A stretch of 64,000 nucleotides of DNA from an uncultured Lachnospiraceae bacterium (GCA_910586015.1 CAJUGJ010000016.1:21846-85845); one strand, 5' to 3'; counted from the stretch's first letter, positions 7,860-17,698 are shown. The notes: a model not told the origin generated them from the letters alone. Numbers and translations are program-made.

Positions 7860-9053
7860 ATGAAAAAAGCATTAATAATAACAACAATTAGTGGATTTCT
7901 TTCCAAATTTGAAATGAATGATGTAAAGATTTTACAGGAATATGGCTATGATATTCATTATGCGTCAAATTTTCATAATCCTACTTATTCCTTTGATATA
8001 GGAGAGTTAAAAAAACAGGGAATTAAACTACATCATGTAGATATTGAAAAAAGTCCCTTAGCGGCAGCAAAGAATATAAAAGCATTAAAACAAGTAAAAG
8101 AGATTATTGATCGTGAAAAGATTTTTTTAGTTCACTGTCATAATCCTATAGGAGCAGTTGTTGGAAGAGTTGCTTCACATTTTAGTAAAATGAAGCCCTA
8201 TGTTATATATACTGCACATGGTTTTCATTTTTATAAAGGAGCACCATTAAAAAACTGGATACTATATTATACAGCAGAAAAGTTTTTAGCACATAAAACA
8301 GATTTAATTATTACGATAAATCAAGAAGATTATAATAGAGCAAAAAAATTTAGACTCAAAGATAATGGAAGAGTAGAATGGATTCATGGGGTTGGTGTGG
8401 ATATAGAGCGATTTCAACCCAGATTAGAAAAAAGAGCAGTAAAACGAAATGAATTAAAAATTCCTAAAAATGTTTTTCATATTGTAACCGTAGCAGAATT
8501 AAATAAAAATAAAAACCAAAAAGTTATTATACAGGCAATCGCACATCTAGGGAAAAAAGATATTTATTATAGTATTTGTGGAAAGGGAAAAAATTTTAAA
8601 AATCTTGAAAAACTAATTAAAAAGTATCATTTAGAAAAACAAGTACATTTACTAGGATATCGAAAGGATATAGAAGAAATTCTTCAAACTGCGGATTGTT
8701 TTGTATTTCCATCTATTCGAGAAGGACTTGGTATTGCAGCGATAGAAGCTCTTGCAGTAGGGATACCGCTTATTGTTGCCGATAATAGAGGGACAAGAGA
8801 ATATACAAAAAATAATTATAATGGAATTATATGTAATGCAAATAATGTTAAAGATTTTGAAAAAGCAATAAAGCGATTTTATTATGATATAAATTATCGA
8901 AAAAATCTTTCCTCTCATTGTCGGGAAATAGCACAAGAATATAGTATAGAAGCTATTAATAAAAGAATGCACCAGATTTATAAAATGGCAGATCAGAATG
9001 TACAAAAACGAATAGTAAAATATGGTATGATATTATGGCAGAAAGAAAAGTAG
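7860..9053 (+). CDS. GT4 family glycosyltransferase (EpsD/capsular type)
   Basis: A 397-residue GT-B fold transferase. The N-terminal Rossmann half contains VHCHNPIGAVVGRVASH and TAHGFHFYKGAP, both typical of EpsD-like capsule transferases. The C-terminal half holds VAELNKNKNQ and the nucleotide-sugar-binding FPSIREGLGIAAIEALAVG with the conserved EX7E pattern. It is a cytosolic enzyme that adds a sugar to a lipid-linked intermediate using a nucleotide sugar. It is the first gene of the polysaccharide operon and overlaps the next gene by 19 bp. Donor and acceptor are unknown. Confidence 0.9.
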   Translation: MKKALIITTISGFLSKFEMNDVKILQEYGYDIHYASNFHNPTYSFDIGELKKQGIKLHHVDIEKSPLAAAKNIKALKQVKEIIDREKIFLVHCHNPIGAVVGRVASHFSKMKPYVIYTAHGFHFYKGAPLKNWILYYTAEKFLAHKTDLIITINQEDYNRAKKFRLKDNGRVEWIHGVGVDIERFQPRLEKRAVKRNELKIPKNVFHIVTVAELNKNKNQKVIIQAIAHLGKKDIYYSICGKGKNFKNLEKLIKKYHLEKQVHLLGYRKDIEEILQTADCFVFPSIREGLGIAAIEALAVGIPLIVADNRGTREYTKNNYNGIICNANNVKDFEKAIKRFYYDINYRKNLSSHCREIAQEYSIEAINKRMHQIYKMADQNVQKRIVKYGMILWQKEK

Positions 9054-11230
9054 AGATTTCCGTTATTATGGGGGTGTACAATCCATGGAATCAAAGTATC
9101 TTAAAAAATGCAGTAAATTCTATTCTAAATCAAAGTTTTCAAGATTTTGAATTTATTATTTATAATGATGGCTCTCATCCAAAAACGGAATCGTATATAC
9201 GAGAATTAAAAAAATTAGATGAAAGAATTCTTTTAATAGGAAAAAAAGAGAACCATGGACTTGCTTTTTCATTAAATAGTTGTATTGATATAGCAAAGGG
9301 AAGATATATTGCACGAATGGACGCAGATGATATTTCTCTTCCGGATAGATTAAAAATTCAGTATGAATTTTTAGAAAATCATCCAAAATATGCGTGGTGT
9401 GGATGTAATACAAAATTGTTTGATGAACAGGGAATCTGGGGAAAAAGAGATATGCCAGAAAACCCAAAATACTGTAATTATTTAAAATATTCTCCTTATA
9501 TACATCCAACAGTGATGTATCGAAAAACAATATTTAAAGATAATATTAGATATTTAGAAACACAAGAAACATTACGGTGTGAAGATTATGAAATTTTTAT
9601 GAGATTTTATAGACAGGGATTACAAGGATATAATATTCAACAATATCTATTTTGTTATCGAGAGAATAAAGAATCTTTTCAAAAAAGAAAAATGAAATAT
9701 CGTATTAATGAAGCCAAAATTCGGTATCGAAATTTCAAAGAAATGAATATTTTATTTCCAATAGGCTGGCTATATGTACTAAGACCAATTATTGCAGGAT
9801 TTCTTCCTAATGATTTAATTGCATGGATAAAGCGAAGAGAATTTATAAATAGAGAAGATATAGCATTAATTAAACGTATACACACATATGAAAATATGTT
9901 AAGAAAAGATACAGTAAAACTGACTACTTTACAATCTTATTCACAATTTTATACAAAAGAAATATCAATACAAGATCAATTATATTTACATATATTTACT
10001 CCAACACTTCTCTTTTTTGTAGAATGGGTTTTGATACAGGCAAAAAATTCCAGAAAACAAAGATTATATTTTCTAGCAAGAGATGGGTATTTTATGTATC
10101 TTGTAGCAAAACAAATCTGTACAGCAAAAAAAATACATATAGATTTAAAATATTTGAATGTATCACGCTATTCTCTACGGGCAGCACAATATCATTTATT
10201 AGGGAAAAAAAGTCTTGATTTTATTTGTATTGGAGGAATCTGTGTTACTTTTGAGAAAATCATGAAAAGAGCATGTCTTACAGAACAAGAAGCAAAGCAA
10301 ATTGCAGAACTTTGTGATTATTCAGATAAATATACAAAAATTTTAAATTATAAAGAAATACAGAAATTAAAAAAACTTCTTTATAATATACCACTATTTT
10401 TTCAATATATGAATCAACATTCAAAAATAACTTATCCAAACACTATTGGTTATCTAATACAGGAAGGATTATTAGAAGAAGTACCTTATGCTATAGTAGA
10501 CAGTGGATGGACTGGAACCTTACAACAAAGTTTAGAACAGTTACTATGGTCTGTACAATCTTTGAAAAAGAAAAAAATAGAGGGATATTATTTTGGACTA
10601 TATGAAATCCCAAAAAATACAGATAGAAAATATTATCATGGATATTATTTTGAGCCACATAACTATATTAGAAGAAAGGTACATTTTTCAAATTGTCTTT
10701 TTGAGGCAGTCTATTCAGCACCAGAAGCAATGACAATAGGTTATCAGAAAGAGAAAAATAGATATATACCATTAAAGAATAAACAAATAAATCCAAATAC
10801 AGAGATAATAAAAATACAGGAACAACTTCTGAAAAATTATTTAAAAGAATACTTAAAGAAAGAAAATTTAGAGAAAATATTTTTGAATACTAAAAGTTCA
10901 ACTAAAATAGTAGAAAATATACTTACTACATTTATGAGTACACCAAAGGAATTTGAAGTAAATTATTTTGGAGAATATTTATTTTGTGATGATGTGTTAG
11001 AAGGACAGATGCAATGTGTAGCTGCTAAACTATCTAATGAAGAGATTCATAAGCAGAGATTTTTAAATAAGTTATTGATTATGTTGGGATTTCGAAATAC
11101 TGAGATTCATGAAAGTGCATGGATAGAAGGAAGTATAGTCCGAAATAAAACAAAGGTTATATCAAATCTTTATCATGCGGTTCTATATAAGTATTTTATA
11201 TATATAAGAAAGGTATTACAAAAAAGGTGA
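9035..11230 (+). CDS. GT2 glycosyltransferase fused to a COG5610-like C-terminal module
   Basis: A 731-residue fusion. Residues ~7-230 are a GT2 (GT-A) transferase with VIMGVYNPW, NDGSHPKTE and the metal-binding ARMDADD motif. Residues ~310-700 form a second module with RLYFLARDGYFMYLV, NVSRYSLRAA and AIVDSGWTGTLQQSL. The same pattern (FLSRDG, SRAAA, VDIGWAGSG) occurs in the C-terminal half of the HAD protein at 22731, so the module is shared within this operon. Its biochemical role is not known to me. The start overlaps the preceding gene and has no strong ribosome site, suggesting translational coupling. The stop overlaps the next start (GTGA). Confidence 0.85.
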   Translation: MAERKVEISVIMGVYNPWNQSILKNAVNSILNQSFQDFEFIIYNDGSHPKTESYIRELKKLDERILLIGKKENHGLAFSLNSCIDIAKGRYIARMDADDISLPDRLKIQYEFLENHPKYAWCGCNTKLFDEQGIWGKRDMPENPKYCNYLKYSPYIHPTVMYRKTIFKDNIRYLETQETLRCEDYEIFMRFYRQGLQGYNIQQYLFCYRENKESFQKRKMKYRINEAKIRYRNFKEMNILFPIGWLYVLRPIIAGFLPNDLIAWIKRREFINREDIALIKRIHTYENMLRKDTVKLTTLQSYSQFYTKEISIQDQLYLHIFTPTLLFFVEWVLIQAKNSRKQRLYFLARDGYFMYLVAKQICTAKKIHIDLKYLNVSRYSLRAAQYHLLGKKSLDFICIGGICVTFEKIMKRACLTEQEAKQIAELCDYSDKYTKILNYKEIQKLKKLLYNIPLFFQYMNQHSKITYPNTIGYLIQEGLLEEVPYAIVDSGWTGTLQQSLEQLLWSVQSLKKKKIEGYYFGLYEIPKNTDRKYYHGYYFEPHNYIRRKVHFSNCLFEAVYSAPEAMTIGYQKEKNRYIPLKNKQINPNTEIIKIQEQLLKNYLKEYLKKENLEKIFLNTKSSTKIVENILTTFMSTPKEFEVNYFGEYLFCDDVLEGQMQCVAAKLSNEEIHKQRFLNKLLIMLGFRNTEIHESAWIEGSIVRNKTKVISNLYHAVLYKYFIYIRKVLQKR

Positions 11231-12018
11231 AATATAATAAAAAGATAAGACAAAAAAAAGATAATACACAATATTTTTTTGTAATCAAAGAACTGACATT
11301 AAGAGAAATAAAAAGAAAATATGCCAGAAGTTATTTGGGAATTTTATGGAGTGTATTAAATCCACTATTGACTATGATAGTTATGTCATTAATTTTTTCT
11401 ACTATGTTTCGACATTCTATAGAAAATTTTCCTATTTATTATCTGACAGGAAATATTTTATGGACTTTATTTAGTACAGCAACAAATTCAGCAATGTCAG
11501 CTTTAGTAGACAATCGCTCTCTTTTACAAAAAGCAAAACTTCCAAAGCAGACATTTGTATTAGCACGAATTTATACAACTATTATTAATTTTGGTTATAC
11601 ATGTATTGCCTATATCTTAATGTTGCTTATATTTCATATAAAACCCAGTATAACTATGATGTTATTTCCTATTGACATTTTTTTTTCACTGCTTTTTGCA
11701 ATAGGAATTGGTTATACACTGTCTATTATTTATGTTTTTTTTGCAGATATAAAACATTTATATTCTATTGTACTAACTTTGTGGATGTATTTATCGGCGC
11801 TATTTTATCCAATTGCAAGTTTACCAGAGAGTATGAAAAGAGTTGTAGAAATGAATCCTATATATATTTCTATTGCAATTGCTAGAGATTGTATGATGTA
11901 TCAGACAATATCAGAATATATGTTGTGGGTAAAACTGGTGTTATGGGGGATAGGAAGTTTTCTTATAGGATTTTTTATTTTTAAGAAAAAGGAAAATTTA
12001 GTTATGCAAAAAATATAA
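11227..12018 (+). CDS. polysaccharide ABC exporter, membrane subunit (TagG/Wzm-like)
   Basis: A 263-residue ABC-2 membrane protein with about six transmembrane segments. It has the family N-terminus LTLREIKRKYARSYLGILW and the SALFYPIASLPE region near the fifth helix. It would move a finished lipid-linked glycan or teichoic-acid-like polymer across the membrane with the ATPase encoded 17 bp downstream. The start is GTG at 11227, overlapping the previous stop by 4 bp. Confidence 0.92.
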   Translation: MKYNKKIRQKKDNTQYFFVIKELTLREIKRKYARSYLGILWSVLNPLLTMIVMSLIFSTMFRHSIENFPIYYLTGNILWTLFSTATNSAMSALVDNRSLLQKAKLPKQTFVLARIYTTIINFGYTCIAYILMLLIFHIKPSITMMLFPIDIFFSLLFAIGIGYTLSIIYVFFADIKHLYSIVLTLWMYLSALFYPIASLPESMKRVVEMNPIYISIAIARDCMMYQTISEYMLWVKLVLWGIGSFLIGFFIFKKKENLVMQKI

Positions 12019-12035
12019 TTAGGAATTTTAAAAAT

Positions 12036-12791
12036 ATGGAAAGAGAATATTATGAAAAACCTGTTATTGAATTAAAAGATGTATGTATGAATTTTAAGGT
12101 AGCAACAAGTAATACATCAGGATTAAAAGAATATTTTATTCAGCGAATAAAACATCAACTAACTTATCGGGAGTTAAAAGCATTAGATCATATCAATTTT
12201 AATATATATCAAGGAGAAGTTGTTGGAATTATTGGGACAAATGGTTCTGGGAAAAGCACCCTGTTAAAAATTATATCTGGTGCATTATTACCATCAAGCG
12301 GTCTTGTAAATGTGGATAGAAAAAAAGTTCAATTACTTACTCTCGGAACTGGATTTGATATGGAATTAACAGCTAAAGAAAATGTATATTTGAATGGTTC
12401 CATTATAGGATATACAAAAAAATTTTTAGACGAACATTATGATAAAATTGTGGAATTTGCAGAATTAAAAGACTTTATGGAGGAGAAAGTAAAAAATTTT
12501 TCTTCTGGTATGATATCAAGATTAGGATTTTCTATTGCAACTATCAATGACGCAGCAGAAATTTTAATATTAGATGAAGTGTTAAGTGTAGGAGATGAAT
12601 TTTTTAGAAGAAAAAGTTTAAAAAGAATAAAAGAAATGATACATGGAGGTTCAACTGTCTTAATGGTATCTCATGGGATAGAAACTATTTTAGATAATTG
12701 TACTAAGGCAGTATGGATTGAAAAAGGAAAACTAAAAATGATAGGAACTCCAAAAGAAGTATGCAAAGCTTATGAGGAACATAGACAATAA
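12036..12791 (+). CDS. polysaccharide ABC exporter, ATP-binding subunit (TagH/Wzt-like)
   Basis: A 251-residue ATPase with the long N-terminal strand region of the TagH/Wzt group (VIELKDVCMNF). Walker A is IIGTNGSGKSTLLK, the signature FSSGMISRLGFS and Walker B ILILDEVLSVGD. It ends soon after the ATPase core and so lacks the C-terminal glycan-recognition domain found in some Wzt proteins. Export is therefore probably not dependent on a terminal sugar modification read by the ATPase. It pairs with the permease just upstream. Confidence 0.93.
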   Translation: MEREYYEKPVIELKDVCMNFKVATSNTSGLKEYFIQRIKHQLTYRELKALDHINFNIYQGEVVGIIGTNGSGKSTLLKIISGALLPSSGLVNVDRKKVQLLTLGTGFDMELTAKENVYLNGSIIGYTKKFLDEHYDKIVEFAELKDFMEEKVKNFSSGMISRLGFSIATINDAAEILILDEVLSVGDEFFRRKSLKRIKEMIHGGSTVLMVSHGIETILDNCTKAVWIEKGKLKMIGTPKEVCKAYEEHRQ

Positions 12792-12827
12792 AATAATTTG
12801 TTATCTAAAATTTAAAGGAGAGTTGTT

Positions 12828-13526
12828 ATGCAGAAAATAATGACAGCAATGATTCCTGCAAGACTTGGTTCAAAAAGAATACCTAAAAAGAATATCCGCT
12901 ATATGGGAGAAAAGCCATTAATTCAGTATCCTATTGATTTGGCAAAATCAAGTAAACGTTTCTCAGATATTTGGGTAACGACAGAAAGTGAAGAACTAGG
13001 AAAGATTATAGAAAAAATGGGGGCTTCTTTTCATAAAAGATCATCTGAATTAGCAACAGATACAGCAACAAATCGTGAATTTACTTATGACTTTTTAAAA
13101 GCTCATAAATGTGATTATGTAATTATGATAAACCCAACTTCTCCTTTACTACGTCAAGAAACTATGAATCATTTTTTAGATTATGTACAGGAGCATAATT
13201 TTGATACAGTATTGTCGGTAATTATAGAAAAGGAAGAAATTTTTTTTAAGGGACAACCTCTTAATTTTAGTTATGATAAAAAAGTAAACAGTCAAATGTT
13301 AGAACCAATCGAAACGATTTGTTGGGCATTAACTGCATGGAAAAGAGAAACTTTTCTCAAACTACAGCAAGAAAACATAAATCCTGTTTTTGGCGGTACG
13401 ATAGGAAGGTTTTCTATACCAAAAGATGAATCTTGTGATTTAGATACTTTAGAAGATTGGAATATTGCAGAAGGTATTTTGAATTCACGTATGAATAAAT
13501 TTGAGGAGAGATACATAGAGTTATGA
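12828..13526 (+). CDS. cytidylyltransferase of the CMP-sialate/CMP-KDO synthetase family
   Basis: A 232-residue nucleotidyltransferase opening with AMIPARLGSKRIPKKNIR, the CTP-binding signature of NeuA-like enzymes. It also has INPTSPLLRQ and SVIIEKEE, typical of the fold. Family members activate an acidic sugar with CMP or transfer CMP/CDP to related phosphates. Here it heads a tightly coupled module with an SIS isomerase, 2-hydroxyacid dehydrogenase, IMPase, methyltransferase and Gfo/Idh oxidoreductase, with no sialic acid synthase (NeuB) or epimerase (NeuC) nearby. The substrate is therefore probably not ordinary sialic acid. GGAGAG precedes the ATG. Confidence 0.85.
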   Translation: MQKIMTAMIPARLGSKRIPKKNIRYMGEKPLIQYPIDLAKSSKRFSDIWVTTESEELGKIIEKMGASFHKRSSELATDTATNREFTYDFLKAHKCDYVIMINPTSPLLRQETMNHFLDYVQEHNFDTVLSVIIEKEEIFFKGQPLNFSYDKKVNSQMLEPIETICWALTAWKRETFLKLQQENINPVFGGTIGRFSIPKDESCDLDTLEDWNIAEGILNSRMNKFEERYIEL

Positions 13527-14116
13527 ATTTAGTAAATTATTCAGAAAATTATTTTACAGATATCAAAAATAGATTATTAAATTTAATTGTCACAGATAAT
13601 AGAGAAAATGTGTTATCAATAGATAAAGCATTAGAAAATTGGATCAATATCTGTGAAGAAAAAAGAAAACAACAAGGAGTTTTTTTCTTTTGTGGAAATG
13701 GAGCAAGTGCAACAATGGCAGAACATATGTCCCATGACTGTTTTCAAAATGCTGACTTTTTAACGCAAACTTGTTCTGAAACAGCACATATTACAGCAAT
13801 CAGTAATGATATTTCTTATGAAGATGTATTTTCATATAAAATTCATAAGACACTGAAAGAAAAGGATATGTTAATTACTATTTCTTCTTCAGGAAATTCA
13901 CCAAATATTATTAAAGCAATAAAAACAGCAAAACAGTTAGGGGCATATGTTGTTACTTTATCTGGTAAAAAAGAAGATAATGAGTCCAGAAAACTTGGAG
14001 ATATCAATTTTTATGTACCACTTAAGACATATGGAATGGTAGAATCTGCACATGCAGTTTTATTACATTGTTGGCTTGATATGTATTTGGACAAGTATAA
14101 GGAGGGACGACATTAA
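13523..14116 (+). CDS. SIS-domain phosphosugar isomerase (GmhA-like)
   Basis: A 197-residue single SIS-domain protein. FFFCGNGASATMAEHMSHD and ITISSSGNSPNIIKA are the two phosphosugar-binding loops of the GmhA (sedoheptulose-7-phosphate isomerase) group. It would convert a ketose phosphate to an aldose phosphate or the reverse, supplying the sugar activated by the cytidylyltransferase. The start overlaps the previous stop by 4 bp (ATGA). No heptose kinase or GmhB phosphatase is adjacent, so a heptose product is only one possibility. Confidence 0.85.
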   Translation: MNLVNYSENYFTDIKNRLLNLIVTDNRENVLSIDKALENWINICEEKRKQQGVFFFCGNGASATMAEHMSHDCFQNADFLTQTCSETAHITAISNDISYEDVFSYKIHKTLKEKDMLITISSSGNSPNIIKAIKTAKQLGAYVVTLSGKKEDNESRKLGDINFYVPLKTYGMVESAHAVLLHCWLDMYLDKYKEGRH

Positions 14117-15015
14117 TGAAAGTAGTAGTAGGGGCATCTTCTTTTGCAGAAAATAGTGATAAAGCAATCAATATACTTTTAAATAAAGGAATTGAAGTAG
14201 TTAAAAATCCATATGGAAGGAAATTGACAATAGAAGAAACAATCTGTCATTTACAAGGGGCAGATGGACTTTTAGCAGGTCTTGAAATATTAAATGAAGA
14301 AGTATTATCACAGACGCCTAATTTAAAAGCAATTTCTAGAATTGGAATTGGAATGGATAATATAGATCAAAAAGCAGCAAAAAAGCATAAAATTAAAGTA
14401 TCCAATACTCCTGATGCTCCAACTACAGCAGTTGCCGAAATGGCATTAGCAGCATTATTAACGATAGGGCATGAAATTATACCTTGTAATGAAGATGTAC
14501 ATAATAAAATTTGGAGAAAACGAATTGGATTTTCTTTAATTAATTTGAATGTTTTATTAATTGGATATGGAAGAATAGGACGTAAGTTTGCAGAGTATTT
14601 ACGATTACTTGGAAGTAATTGTATTATATATGATCCATATCAACCAGAAATGTTTGAACCAGATTTAGAAACTGCATTACAAAAGGCAGAGGTAATAACA
14701 CTTCATGCTTCAGGTAATAAAGAACTTTTGACAAAAGAAAACTTTTCTTATATAAAAGACGGAGCTGTCATTTTAAACTGTGCAAGAGGAGAATTAATTA
14801 ATGAAGATGCTTTATATGATGCTTTAAATACTGGAAAAGTATCTCATTATTGGGGAGATGTTTTTTGGAAAGAACCTTATGAAGGAAAGTTATTAGAGTG
14901 TAAAAATGCAGTTTTAACACCGCATATTTCTACTTATAACAGGTTATGCCGTGAGTCTATGGAAACAGAAGCAGTATTTAATCTTTTGGAGGATTTAGGA
15001 ATTGGAGATAAGTAA
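14116..15015 (+). CDS. D-isomer-specific 2-hydroxyacid dehydrogenase (SerA/PGDH-like)
   Basis: A 299-residue NAD-dependent dehydrogenase. The NAD-binding loop is LIGYGRIGRKFAEYL, the substrate Arg lies in LNCARGELINEDAL and the catalytic His in LTPHISTY. Like phosphoglycerate dehydrogenase it would interconvert a 2-hydroxy acid and a 2-keto acid, but it lacks any C-terminal ACT domain. It shares one base with the preceding stop (TAATG). Its place inside a glycan operon suggests it makes or uses a glycerate-like or aldonic-acid building block, which is inference. Confidence 0.88.
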   Translation: MKVVVGASSFAENSDKAINILLNKGIEVVKNPYGRKLTIEETICHLQGADGLLAGLEILNEEVLSQTPNLKAISRIGIGMDNIDQKAAKKHKIKVSNTPDAPTTAVAEMALAALLTIGHEIIPCNEDVHNKIWRKRIGFSLINLNVLLIGYGRIGRKFAEYLRLLGSNCIIYDPYQPEMFEPDLETALQKAEVITLHASGNKELLTKENFSYIKDGAVILNCARGELINEDALYDALNTGKVSHYWGDVFWKEPYEGKLLECKNAVLTPHISTYNRLCRESMETEAVFNLLEDLGIGDK

Positions 15016-15757
15016 AGAACTCAACTTAGCAATTCAGGCAGCAAAGGCGGCAGGAGAATTTCTAAAAAAAAGACAAAACATTCATATAGATACATTAGAG
15101 GGAAGAGACATTAAACTTTCATCAGATAAAATAAGTGAGAAAATTATTATGGATTATTTAGATGAGAGTAAAATTCCAATTTTATCTGAGGAATATGGAC
15201 TAAAAGGAGAGAAGAGTGATACATATTGGATTATTGATCCACTAGATGGGACAATCAATTATTTTAAAGGAATTGATGAAATGGCATGTGTATCTATTGC
15301 ACTTTGGAGACAGAATAAACCTCAAATAGGAGTAGTTTATCGTTTTATGAAAGATGAATTATTTTATGGAGAAGAAGGTTTAGGTGCTTTTTTAAACGAT
15401 ATGCCAATATACCCGTCCAGTATAAAAGAAACTTCTCAGGCTGTTATGGCAACAGGATTTCCAGTAAAGAGAACATATGATACAAAAAGCTTGATGCTCT
15501 TTATAAAGCAAATACAAAATTTTAAAAAAGTAAGAATGTTTGGAGCTGCTGCAATTATGGGAACATTTGTAGCATGTGGAAGAGTAGATGCTTATTTTGA
15601 AGATGAGATTATGATATGGGATGTTTGTGCAGCGGTTGCATTAACAAATGCAGCAGGAGGCTATACTGTATTAGAACAGTTAGAAGATAGTAAATGTATT
15701 TGTAAGTGTTTTGCAACAAAAGAACTTATGGAGGATTACTATGCTAAAGGCTTATGA
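15002..15757 (+). CDS. inositol monophosphatase family phosphatase
   Basis: A 251-residue metal-dependent sugar phosphatase. The three metal-binding motifs are LSEEYG, DPLDGTINYF and MIWDVCAAVALTNAAGG. Related enzymes dephosphorylate inositol phosphate, histidinol phosphate or phosphosugars. TTG at 15002 is taken as the start because GGAGG ends eight bases upstream and no ATG fits; this gives a 14-bp overlap with the dehydrogenase gene. In this context it probably removes the phosphate from an intermediate of the CMP/CDP-activated sugar. Confidence 0.87.
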   Translation: MEISKELNLAIQAAKAAGEFLKKRQNIHIDTLEGRDIKLSSDKISEKIIMDYLDESKIPILSEEYGLKGEKSDTYWIIDPLDGTINYFKGIDEMACVSIALWRQNKPQIGVVYRFMKDELFYGEEGLGAFLNDMPIYPSSIKETSQAVMATGFPVKRTYDTKSLMLFIKQIQNFKKVRMFGAAAIMGTFVACGRVDAYFEDEIMIWDVCAAVALTNAAGGYTVLEQLEDSKCICKCFATKELMEDYYAKGL

Positions 15758-16697
15758 TTATGCAGAACCTGTAAAAAATAAAATAGAAATAAAAGATTCT
15801 GTTTTGTTTCAAAGAGAGAAACAAATTGCACAAAATTTTGTCATAAGCAATCCAATAAAATATGAGTGTCATAGTTGTCCAATTTGTGGTTCTGAACATA
15901 CAAAATTTATTTTTGAAAGATGGGATATAAATTATCGCTATTGTGATATCTGTAAAAGTATTTTTGTTCCTGTCGAACAAGAAACTCTAAAAAAGTATTT
16001 AGAGTTAAAAGAAATAAAAGAATTAAAGACTTCGAAAGAGTATCAAAAACAGGCAAGTGAAAGAAGAAATTCAATTTGGAATGATTTGGTACTTTGGGCT
16101 GAATATAGGATTTTTAGATATCTAGGAAGAAACACAGAACTGAATATAATTGATTTTGGTAATAAGTATGAAGGATTTATAGATTTATTTTGTAAATCAA
16201 AATTAATTGGAAATTATGAATTAAGGAATTCTTTTTTAGATTTAAAAACAAATCATATAGAACAGGCAGATGTAATTTTATATTTAAATCAATTACAGCA
16301 TGAAAATGATCCAATTTATTCGTTAAGCAAAATAAGAGAAAGTTTATTAAAAGATGGGTTGCTTATATTAAATACCCGACTTGGAAGTGGTTTTGATATT
16401 CTCACATTAAAAGGTGGAACACAAGACATTTTTCCATATGAACATATTATGCTGCCATCAAAAAAAGGTTTAGAAATTATTTTAGATAGGGCAGGATTTG
16501 AACTGCTAGAAATTACAACTCCTGGAACAAGAGATATGGATATTGTTATGAAACATAAAGAACGAATTGAAGATTCTAACTTTTTCATTAAGTATTTAAT
16601 TGATATAGCAGATGTTTCGACTATAGCAGATTTCCAACAGTTTTTACAAAAAAGTGGATTAAGTTCCTTTGCACAAGTAGTTGCAAGAAAGAGGTAA
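15741..16697 (+). CDS. SAM-dependent methyltransferase-like protein with N-terminal zinc ribbon
   Basis: A 318-residue protein. The N-terminal part has a four-Cys ribbon (CPICGSEH ... CDICKSIF, about residues 46-73), and the rest resembles class I methyltransferases of the Methyltransf_23 type: NIIDFGNKYEG as a degenerate SAM loop, then ADVILYLNQLQHENDP and LLKDGLLILNTRLGSGFDI. The glycine loop is poor, so catalytic ability is uncertain. The ATG at 15741 is preferred to an upstream frame start because GGAGG lies six bases before it, overlapping the IMPase gene by 17 bp. It may methylate or otherwise modify the sugar made by this module. Confidence 0.7.
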   Translation: MLKAYDYAEPVKNKIEIKDSVLFQREKQIAQNFVISNPIKYECHSCPICGSEHTKFIFERWDINYRYCDICKSIFVPVEQETLKKYLELKEIKELKTSKEYQKQASERRNSIWNDLVLWAEYRIFRYLGRNTELNIIDFGNKYEGFIDLFCKSKLIGNYELRNSFLDLKTNHIEQADVILYLNQLQHENDPIYSLSKIRESLLKDGLLILNTRLGSGFDILTLKGGTQDIFPYEHIMLPSKKGLEIILDRAGFELLEITTPGTRDMDIVMKHKERIEDSNFFIKYLIDIADVSTIADFQQFLQKSGLSSFAQVVARKR

Positions 16698-16699
16698 TT

Positions 16700-17698
16700 A
16701 TGAAAAAAGTAAAAACCGTTATTATTGGTATGGGACGTATGGGAAAAACGAGATATGAAGCTATGAAACGTCATGGTGGTTATGATGTAGTAGGAATATG
16801 TGATGCGAATACCAAAAATTTAGCTGGTTATTTAGAACCCATTTTTACCGATTGGAAAGAGTGCATAGAAAAATGTGATATTGATGCAGTAATAGTATGT
16901 ACTTATAACATAGTAATACCAGATATTGTATGTTATGCAATAAAAAAAGGATATGCTGTATTTTCTGAAAAACCACCGGGAAGAAATTTATCAGATGCTT
17001 TGCGAATGAAAAAGGCATATCTAAATTCTCCTAATAAAATTTTAAAGTTTGGATTTAATCATAGATATCATAATTCTGTTATTGAAGCGAAAGCATTATT
17101 AGATTCTAAAATATTAGGGGATATCGTGTGTGCCAGAGGGGTATATGGAAAAGCTGGAACATTATCCTTTCAAAATGAATGGAGAAATAATAAAACAATT
17201 TCTGGTGGAGGAATTATGTTAGATCAGGGAATACATATGTTAGATCTAATGTATTATTTTATGGGAAGATTTACAAATATTCAAAGTTCTGTAGATCAGT
17301 TAGTATGGAAAGATATGCCAACAGAAGACTCTGCCTTTTCTATTTTAAGAACACAGGATGGAAAGGTAGCTTCTTTACATTCTAGTGCAATTCAGTGGAA
17401 ACATAAATTTAGTTTAGATTTAATCTGTACAGAAGGGTTTATATCCCTAAATGGGCTGCTGACTTCGACAATGAGTTATGGAGAAGAACGCCTTACTTAT
17501 TATTGTAAAGATTTAGAGTGCAAAACAGGTGGACTGGGAAAACCTGTAGAACATACATTGTGCTTTGACTCTGATGAATCATGGGATTATGAAATGAAAG
17601 AATTTTATGATGCAATAGAAAATGAGAAGCCAGTTATACAAGGAACAATAGAACATGCAGTAAATTTAATGGAGATGTTAGAGGGGATCTATAAATAA
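16700..17698 (+). CDS. Gfo/Idh/MocA family oxidoreductase
   Basis: A 332-residue NAD(P)-dependent dehydrogenase. The N-terminal Rossmann loop is VIIGMGRMGKTRYEAM, the conserved EKPPGRN segment follows at about residue 92, and HRYHNSV and GGGIMLDQGIHMLDL contribute the active site. Family members oxidise or reduce a sugar hydroxyl, often on nucleotide-linked or aminosugar intermediates. It begins 2 bp after the methyltransferase-like gene and is the last of the six-gene sugar module (12828-17698). Confidence 0.92.
   Translation: MKKVKTVIIGMGRMGKTRYEAMKRHGGYDVVGICDANTKNLAGYLEPIFTDWKECIEKCDIDAVIVCTYNIVIPDIVCYAIKKGYAVFSEKPPGRNLSDALRMKKAYLNSPNKILKFGFNHRYHNSVIEAKALLDSKILGDIVCARGVYGKAGTLSFQNEWRNNKTISGGGIMLDQGIHMLDLMYYFMGRFTNIQSSVDQLVWKDMPTEDSAFSILRTQDGKVASLHSSAIQWKHKFSLDLICTEGFISLNGLLTSTMSYGEERLTYYCKDLECKTGGLGKPVEHTLCFDSDESWDYEMKEFYDAIENEKPVIQGTIEHAVNLMEMLEGIYK

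Noticed and set aside
12828..13526. Naming the cytidylyltransferase neuA
   Set aside because: No sialic acid synthase or epimerase is present in the operon, so the true substrate is unknown.
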